A DNA stretch of 20,241 bases from Gammaproteobacteria bacterium (lineage in GTDB: Bacteria; Pseudomonadota; Gammaproteobacteria; Steroidobacterales; Rariloculaceae). The DNA is taken from NCBI GenBank assembly GCA_004357505.1, contig SMWC01000145.1, positions 1-20,241 on the forward strand, written 5' to 3'. Below are positions 14,280 to 20,241 of the stretch, piece after piece. Every line of letters begins with the position of its first letter. The first letter of the stretch is position 1. The notes under the pieces are model-generated. The model made no database searches. It was not told where the DNA came from and worked only from the letters and a program-made list of their open reading frames with translations. Both the position numbers and the translations under genes were made by a program.

Positions 14280-17200
14280 CTAGTCTGGGGGGGCAGACGC
14301 GCCGGCCTCGTCGCGATGGTTCGCTAGGCCATAACCGCCACCACCAGGGGTCTCGATGACGAAACAGTCTCCAGGCGCGAGCTCCACTTCGGCGGTAGCA
14401 CCAAGGTCCTCCACCTGGCCCGACGACCGAATCAGGTAGTTTCTCCCTGGTTGGCCATCTCCGCCGCCGCAGAGGCCGGCTGGTGAGATGCGTCGCCGAT
14501 TGGAGAGTATCGCTGCCGTCATCGGTTCGAGAAATCGTATCTTCCGGATCACACCATCTCCGCCCCTGTACAGTCCGGTGCCTCCGGTCCCCTCCCGAAT
14601 TTTGAATTGTTCGACTCGAACGGGATAGCGCCATTCGAGTACCTCGGGATCTGTCAGACGGGAGTTGGTCATGTGGGTGTGAACAGCGCTCGCCCCGTTG
14701 AAGCCTGGTCCCGCGCCCGCCCCACCACATATGGTTTCATAGTATTGGTAACGGTCATTGCCGAAGGTGAAATTATTCATCGTTCCCTGCGCCGCAGCGC
14801 AGGCGTTCAACGCTGCGAGTAACGCATCGGTGATGCATTGAGAAGTTTCCACGTTCCCGGCGACGACCGCCGCAGGGTAACGCGGGTTGACGAGGCTCGA
14901 CTCCGGCAAGCGGATGGTTATCGGTATCATGCAGCCCGCATTCAACGGGATTTGTTTTTTTACCAGGGTTCTGAATACGTACAATACTGCAGCTCGCGCG
15001 ACCGACGCCGGCGCATTAAAATTGTTCGTGCTCATCGCGGAGGTGCCGGAGAAATCTATCACCGCACTCCGTTCTGCGGTGTCAATCTTGATAGAAACGC
15101 AGATCCGATCGCCTGTATCTAGCTCGATCAATGATCGCCCGTCGCTTAGTGTCACGATGGCGTCCTGTACACACTCTTTGGCGTTTGCCTTGATGTGATC
15201 CATATACGCATGCACGACTCGCAGACCGAAACGCTCGACTAGGTTCTCGAGTTCCTGGACGCCTTTGGCATTAGCGGCAATTTGAGCTTTAAGGTCATTA
15301 ATATTCTGATCCGGATTTCGCGCAGGAAAAGGTCGGCGCCCGAGAAGTTCCCTGATATGTCGTTCTTGAAACTCGTTGCCCTTCACGAGTACGACGTTGT
15401 CAAAGAGTATTCCTTCTTCCTCGATTGACTGGCTGGTAGCCGGCATGGAGCCTGGCGTCATTCCACCAATATCAGCGTGATGGGCCCGAGACGCCACCGT
15501 AAAAATGACTTTGTCGCCCTGTTGATCGAATATCGGAGTGATGACCGAGATATCGGGAAGATGTGTGCCGCCGTTGTACGGTGCGTTGAGCATATAGACG
15601 TCCCCCGGTCGCATGGGTTGGTCTCGCTGTCGTAGAACGGTATGGATGCTTTCGCCCATCGAGCCCAGGTGTACCGGCATATGCGGCGCATTGGCTATCA
15701 AATCACCGCCGGGGTCGAACACTGCGCAGGAAAAGTCCAGCCGCTCCTTGATGTTTACCGAGTGAGCCGTGTTCTCGAGAACAACGCCCATCTGTTCGGC
15801 GATGTGCATGAAGAGATGGTTGAATACCTCGAGCATGATGGGATCACAGCGCGTACTTAGCTGCTCCATCGTCGTTCTCGGAGTTAACCGCGATATGACG
15901 AGGTGACCACGGGTATCGATCTCACCGTGCCACTGCGGTTCTATAACTGTCGTAGCGTTATTTTCTACGATAATAGCCGGACCGCGAATCGATCGACCAC
16001 AGGGCAATCGCTCGCGGTGGTAGATCGGCGTCGTTGCCGGTACCCCGTCAAACCAGATCTCGCGTTTACAGGTGGCCTTGAGTGGCCCATCCCAAGCATG
16101 CCACAGTGGCTCTTGCGTCTTTGGCACGGTACCAATGGCCTCCAGCTCCAACACAGCGACAATAAGCGGAGTGTGATGTGCATCGAAGCCGAAGTGGTCG
16201 AGGTGAGCAGAATGGAAGCTCTCAGTCATCGAGTCCGGTGACTCGCTCCACGGAACCTTGAGAGTTGTGTCGGAGCCTTTAGCCTTCAGTAGGACTCGCC
16301 TCTGGAACTCGATAAGTTCGGCATTACTACCTTGCTTGCGCAATTCTTCGCCTGCTTCTTGCTCCAACTTCACAAATTCTCGGACGAGCAACTTCAGACA
16401 GGCGTGCGTCAGAGGTTTCTCGATGGTGCATTGTCGCAGTGACCGTAGATCCGCCAGACCCATGCCATAGGCCGAGAGCACACCCGCGAGGGGGTGGATG
16501 AAAATCTGCTCCAGGCCCAGAGCGTCTGCGACCTGGCAGGCGTGTTGACCTCCGGCGCCGCCGAAGCAGACAAGGGTAAATTTAGTGACATCGTGTCCTC
16601 GTTGCACAGAGACTTGTTTAATGGCGTTGGCCATACGCTCGACCGTTATTCGCAGGAAACCGCTCGCCAACTCCTGCGCGCTGACGGACCGGCCCGTTGC
16701 GTCGGTGACCGTGTCTGCTAGCGCGGCGAATTTCTCAACGACTACCTCGCTATCAATGGGCTCATCTCCCATCTGACCGAATACTCGCGGAAAGAAGTCC
16801 GGTTGAATTCTCCCCAGCAGTACGTTGGCGTCCGTGATCGTCAGCGGGCCGAGGTTGCGATAACACGCCGGACCGGGTATGGCGCCCGCCGACTCGGGAC
16901 CAACCTGTAAGCGCGATGATGCAAATGTCAGGATAGAGCCGCCTCCGGCGGCCACCGTATGTATTCGCAACATCGGCGCAGTGATTCGGACACCTGCGAT
17001 AACGCCACTGGATGTTCGCTCGAAGTCACCGTCGAAAAGCGAGACGTCAGTCGATGTACCACCCATGTCGAAGCCGATCAGCTTGTCGAAACCAGCAGAC
17101 TGTGCGGTCTCGACCATACCGATCACTCCACCCGCCGGTCCCGATAAGATGCTGTCCTTGCCCTTGAAATAATCAGCCTGTGCCAGGCCACCGTGGCTTT

Positions 17201-17930
17201 GCATGAATAACAGCGGCGCCGTCTCGAGAACATCGGTCAGTCCGGCACGGACTTGTTGGATATAGTGATTGAGGACAGGCGACAGATAGGCGTCTACGAG
17301 TGTGGTGTCGCCGCGGGATATGAGTTTCATCAAGGGGCTGGTCTTATGGGACACTGATACCTGTTCGAACCCCAACTCGCGGGCTATCTCGGCGGCGCGT
17401 CGTTCATGTTCGGGATACCGGTAGCCATGCAGCAGCACGATTGCGACGCTCGTGATTCCTTGCTGGCTCGTGAGTTCCAGATCTTTTTTTAGTTGCGCCT
17501 CGTCGAGTGGCCGGACGACGTCACCGCGTGCCGAAACTCGTTCCTGTACTTCGACGACGACCGTGTAGAGCATCTCAGGGAGTTGGATATCCAGCGCAAA
17601 TATGTCTGGCCGGTTCTGGTAGCCAATGCGCAGAGCGTCACGGAATCCAGCTGTGATCACCAACGCAGTCACTGCTCCCTGGCGCTCCAGCAAGGCGTTG
17701 GTGGCTATGGTTGTACCCATCTTAACGGCCGCGATCTTTGTGGCGTGGCCGCCGAAATCGCGAATGAGGCTTCGTATGCCGTAGACTGCTGCGTCCGGGT
17801 AACGGTCGGGGTTCTCCGATAGAAGCTTTAACGTTGAGATCTGGCCTTGAGGGTTCGCCGCGACAATATCGGTGAATGTGCCGCCGCGATCGACCCAGAA
17901 GTGCCACTCGAGTTCGCCAGCGGCATCCAT
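14280..17930 (-). CDS. Fused HyuA-HyuB hydantoinase/5-oxoprolinase family enzyme
   Basis: 1216 residues from the ATG at 17930. The N-terminal half is a HyuA domain with ATP-grasping hexokinase/actin-like motifs: DRGGTFTD (14-21), VKMGTTIATNALLER (69-83) and FDMGGTSTD (287-295). The HyuB half (about 690-1216) has LEVFNHLFMHIAEQMG, RLDFSCAVFDPGGDL and the C-terminal PGGGGYG. Fused full-length proteins of about 1200-1290 residues are typical of ATP-dependent 5-oxoprolinases, which open 5-oxo-L-proline to glutamate, but relatives act on hydantoins and related lactams, so the exact substrate is open. A TTG at 17966 overlaps the preceding stop by 4 bp, but its GGAGG lies only one base away; the ATG is preferred, with moderate confidence. 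The downstream position places it second in a unit with the EF-G2 gene. Confidence 0.9.
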   Translation of the reverse strand: MDAAGELEWHFWVDRGGTFTDIVAANPQGQISTLKLLSENPDRYPDAAVYGIRSLIRDFGGHATKIAAVKMGTTIATNALLERQGAVTALVITAGFRDALRIGYQNRPDIFALDIQLPEMLYTVVVEVQERVSARGDVVRPLDEAQLKKDLELTSQQGITSVAIVLLHGYRYPEHERRAAEIARELGFEQVSVSHKTSPLMKLISRGDTTLVDAYLSPVLNHYIQQVRAGLTDVLETAPLLFMQSHGGLAQADYFKGKDSILSGPAGGVIGMVETAQSAGFDKLIGFDMGGTSTDVSLFDGDFERTSSGVIAGVRITAPMLRIHTVAAGGGSILTFASSRLQVGPESAGAIPGPACYRNLGPLTITDANVLLGRIQPDFFPRVFGQMGDEPIDSEVVVEKFAALADTVTDATGRSVSAQELASGFLRITVERMANAIKQVSVQRGHDVTKFTLVCFGGAGGQHACQVADALGLEQIFIHPLAGVLSAYGMGLADLRSLRQCTIEKPLTHACLKLLVREFVKLEQEAGEELRKQGSNAELIEFQRRVLLKAKGSDTTLKVPWSESPDSMTESFHSAHLDHFGFDAHHTPLIVAVLELEAIGTVPKTQEPLWHAWDGPLKATCKREIWFDGVPATTPIYHRERLPCGRSIRGPAIIVENNATTVIEPQWHGEIDTRGHLVISRLTPRTTMEQLSTRCDPIMLEVFNHLFMHIAEQMGVVLENTAHSVNIKERLDFSCAVFDPGGDLIANAPHMPVHLGSMGESIHTVLRQRDQPMRPGDVYMLNAPYNGGTHLPDISVITPIFDQQGDKVIFTVASRAHHADIGGMTPGSMPATSQSIEEEGILFDNVVLVKGNEFQERHIRELLGRRPFPARNPDQNINDLKAQIAANAKGVQELENLVERFGLRVVHAYMDHIKANAKECVQDAIVTLSDGRSLIELDTGDRICVSIKIDTAERSAVIDFSGTSAMSTNNFNAPASVARAAVLYVFRTLVKKQIPLNAGCMIPITIRLPESSLVNPRYPAAVVAGNVETSQCITDALLAALNACAAAQGTMNNFTFGNDRYQYYETICGGAGAGPGFNGASAVHTHMTNSRLTDPEVLEWRYPVRVEQFKIREGTGGTGLYRGGDGVIRKIRFLEPMTAAILSNRRRISPAGLCGGGDGQPGRNYLIRSSGQVEDLGATAEVELAPGDCFVIETPGGGGYGLANHRDEAGASAPPD

Positions 17931-17962
17931 CTCATTAACTGGTCTGCGCTGTCGACGCGAAC

Positions 17963-20014
17963 TCAAGCCTCCGAGGCTGGACGAAATTCACTCTGAAGCT
18001 GTTTCTGCACTAACGCCGGCGCTGGCTCATAGTGGTCGAACTCCAGTGTGAATACGCCTGCTCCGCCCGTCAGAGACTTCAATGTAGTCTGATAGTTGCC
18101 GAGTTCGGCTAGTGGCACTTGAGCAGAGATCCGAACTCGGTTGCCGGCGACTACGTCGCTGCCCGCAATCCGGCCCCGAATACCCGAAAGGTGCCCGGTA
18201 ATGTCGCCTACCGATTCGTTCGGCGTCGTAATCTCTATCTTCGCCACCGGCTCCAAGACAACCGGTTTGGCTTTTGAAATCGCGTCCACAAACGCGCGTT
18301 TGCCTGCGGCCACGAACGCTACCTCTTTCGAGTCTACCGGATGGAACTTGCCATCGTAGACAGTGACGCGTATATCCTGTAGCGGGAAGCCGGCAACCGC
18401 GCCGCCGTTGAGCACCTGCTGTACTCCTTTCTCCACTGCCGGTATGAATTGTCCGGGAATCGAACCGCCCACGACCTTGTTCTCGAACTCGAACCCTGAG
18501 CCCCGAGGCAGCGGCTCGATCCTGAGGAACACTTCGCCGAACTGGCCGGCTCCCCCGGTTTGCTTCTTGTGCCGATAATGACCCTCTGCCTTGCGTGTCA
18601 CGGTTTCTCGATAGGCGATCTTCGGCGGACGAGTGGTAATCTCTACCCCGAACTCATCTTTCATGCGCTGCAGTACCAAGCGCAAGTGCAACTCCCCCAT
18701 CCCACGTAAGACCGTCTCGTTGGACTGGTTATTAATCTCCACAATCAGGCTCGGGTCCTCTGCTGTGAGCTTGTGCAGTGCCTCGGACAACTTCTTTTCC
18801 AGCCCCCGCTCAGGCAATTCGAGCGCCACGCCGTGCATGGGTGGAGGAATGTTCAGCGAGCTCATATGCACTTGATCCTCATCATGGCTTGAATGCAGCA
18901 CATCATCGATGCGGATTTCGTCAATCTTGGAGACTGCGCATAGGTCGCCCGCCACTGCGGTCGAAATTTCCTCCAGATTCTTACCTTGAACTCGGTAGAG
19001 ATGCGCCAGCTTCACGGCTTTTCGCTTCGTTCCCATGAACACTTGGTCACCGGCCCTGATCTTGCCCTGATGCACGCGGAGAGTCGCAAGGCGTCCGACG
19101 TAGGGATCGACGTTGACCTTGAAGACATGACCGACGAAATGACCAGTCTCGTCACCAGCATTGATCTCGAATAGGTTCTCGTCACCATTTGTCGAGTAAA
19201 ACTCCGGCGGGTTGCCTTCCAACGGGCTCGGCATGAGCTGCGAAAAGATTCTTAGGAGCTGTCTCAGGCCGGCGCCGGTCTCGGCAGAGACAAAACACAC
19301 CGGGATCAGATGCCCACGTCGAAGCGCGCGCTCGAACGGATCGTGGAGCTGGTCAAGTGAAATATCTTCGCCCTGTTCCAGGTAGAGCTCCATGAGATTG
19401 TCATCGAGTTCGACGACCTGATCTAGGATCTCTGTGTGGGCTGCCTGGACGGAGGAGAAATCGGGCTTTTCATCGGCGGGCTCGAAGAAACAGTCGGCTA
19501 CAGCTTGGCCCTGCCGAGCCGGTAAATTCAGCGGCAAACACTGAGGCCCGAAGATCTCCCTGATTTCATTGAGTATTGTTTCAAGCTGGGCGTCTTCGGC
19601 ATCAATCTTGTTGACGATGATCAGCCGGCATAATTTGCGATCGGCGGCGAAATCCATCATGCGCTGCGTGACGAGTTCGATACCGTTCTGCGCATTGATG
19701 ACGATAGCTGTCGTTTCTACTGCGGGAAGAACACCTAAGGCGCGGCCCATAAAGTCCGGGTAGCCAGGTGTGTCGAGTATATTGACGCTGACCCCGTCAT
19801 GTTCCAGGTGGCAAACGGCAGCGTCTAGCGAGTGACCTAACGTTTGCTCTTGCTCGGTGAAATCGGAAACTGTCGATTTCATTTCCACGCTACCCCGTGC
19901 GGGGATCGCGCCGGCCTTGTGCAAAAGCGCTTCGACTAGAGTTGTCTTGCCGGAGCCGGCGTGACCGACCAATGCAATGTTACGGATACTCCTGGTGTCG
20001 TGTGTTGATGCCAC
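17963..20014 (-). CDS. EF-G2-like translational GTPase
   Basis: 683 residues from a GTG at 20014. It has the full EF-G domain order: G domain with P-loop GHAGSGKT (17-24), DTPGYPDF (81-88), NKID (135-138) and SAETGAG (243-249), then domains II, III, IV (RETVTRKAEGHYRHKKQTGGAGQFGEV) and V. The EF-G2 subfamily resembles ribosomal translocase, but many members have unknown or specialised roles. The switch I segment reads FTEQEQTLGHSLDA; the canonical Arg-Gly-Ile-Thr there is Leu-Gly-His-Ser, consistent with this paralog group rather than with the housekeeping fusA. No rpsL, rpsG or tuf lies beside it. A strong ribosome site, AAGGAGG at 20027-20021, is 6 nt upstream. It is the first gene of the unit with the oxoprolinase. 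Confidence 0.93.
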   Translation of the reverse strand: MASTHDTRSIRNIALVGHAGSGKTTLVEALLHKAGAIPARGSVEMKSTVSDFTEQEQTLGHSLDAAVCHLEHDGVSVNILDTPGYPDFMGRALGVLPAVETTAIVINAQNGIELVTQRMMDFAADRKLCRLIIVNKIDAEDAQLETILNEIREIFGPQCLPLNLPARQGQAVADCFFEPADEKPDFSSVQAAHTEILDQVVELDDNLMELYLEQGEDISLDQLHDPFERALRRGHLIPVCFVSAETGAGLRQLLRIFSQLMPSPLEGNPPEFYSTNGDENLFEINAGDETGHFVGHVFKVNVDPYVGRLATLRVHQGKIRAGDQVFMGTKRKAVKLAHLYRVQGKNLEEISTAVAGDLCAVSKIDEIRIDDVLHSSHDEDQVHMSSLNIPPPMHGVALELPERGLEKKLSEALHKLTAEDPSLIVEINNQSNETVLRGMGELHLRLVLQRMKDEFGVEITTRPPKIAYRETVTRKAEGHYRHKKQTGGAGQFGEVFLRIEPLPRGSGFEFENKVVGGSIPGQFIPAVEKGVQQVLNGGAVAGFPLQDIRVTVYDGKFHPVDSKEVAFVAAGKRAFVDAISKAKPVVLEPVAKIEITTPNESVGDITGHLSGIRGRIAGSDVVAGNRVRISAQVPLAELGNYQTTLKSLTGGAGVFTLEFDHYEPAPALVQKQLQSEFRPASEA

Positions 20015-20020
20015 AGATCC

Positions 20021-20027
20021 CCTCCTT
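20021..20027 (-). promoter_or_regulatory. Strong ribosome-binding site for the EF-G2 gene
   Basis: AAGGAGG on the minus strand, separated by 6 nt from the GTG at 20014. It is the best Shine-Dalgarno match in the window, and it fixes the GTG as the start. Confidence 0.85.
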
Positions 20028-20241
20028 GATTATTTTGAATTGGCGTTCTTCCCCGGTGAGGTTTTTCGAGATCCCTCTATCCTAGCTCTAACTCCCGCCA
20101 TGTGCGCAAGATTCCACGGAAATTTCGCGTCAAAATGCGCCGGTTTGTCGGGGAATGCTCAGCATCGAACCAAACACCATCTGGCTAGCGAATTAATAAG
20201 TAGTTATTTTTTAGTTAGTTAGACTATCTTGGGAATCTTAA
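20028..20241. other. Upstream region of the EF-G2 gene, no gene seen
   Basis: 214 bp to the window end. I see no gene with protein-like character; a plus-strand frame crosses here but is mostly opposite the EF-G2 gene. The outer 50 bp are AT-rich with a repeated AGTTAGTTAG element at about 20213-20222 and a weak AATAA/TTATT stem (20195-20208) before T residues. A TTGACG at about 20132-20137 on the minus strand has no good -10 partner. The promoter for the EF-G2 unit is probably within this stretch but I cannot place it. Confidence 0.4.

Noticed and set aside
17930..17966. TTG at 17966 as the oxoprolinase start
   Set aside because: It gives a neat 4-bp overlap, but the GGAGG is only one base from the TTG, too close for initiation. 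The ATG at 17930 still retains all of the family's N-terminal motif. Not fully excluded.
20195..20212. Possible terminator at the right edge
   Set aside because: The stem is only five A-T pairs, so the T run is more likely just part of an AT-rich upstream region.
19977..20222. Plus-strand 81-codon frame at the right end
   Set aside because: Its first part lies opposite the 5' end of the EF-G2 gene and its strong ribosome site; the product has no recognisable protein character and no ribosome site of its own.
1..20241. CRISPR arrays, tRNA or rRNA genes, insertion sequences
   Set aside because: No regularly spaced repeats, cloverleaf sequences, rRNA segments or transposase reading frames were found on either strand.

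Overview
This window looks like a chromosomal segment of a gammaproteobacterium. The evidence is a Bat-type von Willebrand operon with BatB and BatC fused, a Ni-type GloA, GreB, LipA, SohB and an OmpA-family lipid-free envelope protein, together with moderate-GC codon use. I cannot name a genus. I see no tRNA, rRNA, insertion sequence, CRISPR array or integrase, and almost the whole window is coding.

Layout, left to right. Positions 1-4506 (+) hold a tightly overlapping operon: the last 20 codons of a probable DUF4381 protein, then batA, a batB-batC fusion, and batD. These build a membrane-anchored MIDAS/TPR complex that normally sits behind a MoxR ATPase and a DUF58 protein, which would lie off the left edge. 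Positions 4635-5867 (+) encode a membrane diguanylate cyclase with an intact GGEEF site and an RxxD inhibition site. A convergent gloA (5889-6308, -) follows, then a divergent serine alpha/beta hydrolase (6412-7317, +). An OmpA-like periplasmic protein (7386-8825, -) has a readable sigma-70-type promoter. It is divergent from an unrecognised 66-residue protein (9035-9235, +), which ends in a clear intrinsic terminator.

greB (9334-9843, -) is divergent from lipA (9908-10894, +). lipA leads a same-strand run with short gaps: sohB, a rhomboid protease and a diverged contractile-tail sheath protein (12708-14270). The sheath gene runs to within 9 bp of a convergent two-gene unit on the minus strand: an EF-G2-like GTPase (17963-20014), read first, followed by a fused HyuA-HyuB (5-oxoprolinase/hydantoinase family) enzyme (14280-17930).

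Most of the window is housekeeping and envelope maintenance. The item most worth attention is the solitary sheath protein. No tube, baseplate, spike or AAA+ gene of a phage tail, tailocin or contractile injection system lies within about 12.7 kb on its left or 6 kb on its right, and the gene sits among ordinary chromosomal genes. The 66-residue protein, the altered switch I of the EF-G2 homologue, and the pairing of that GTPase with an oxoprolinase are secondary leads.
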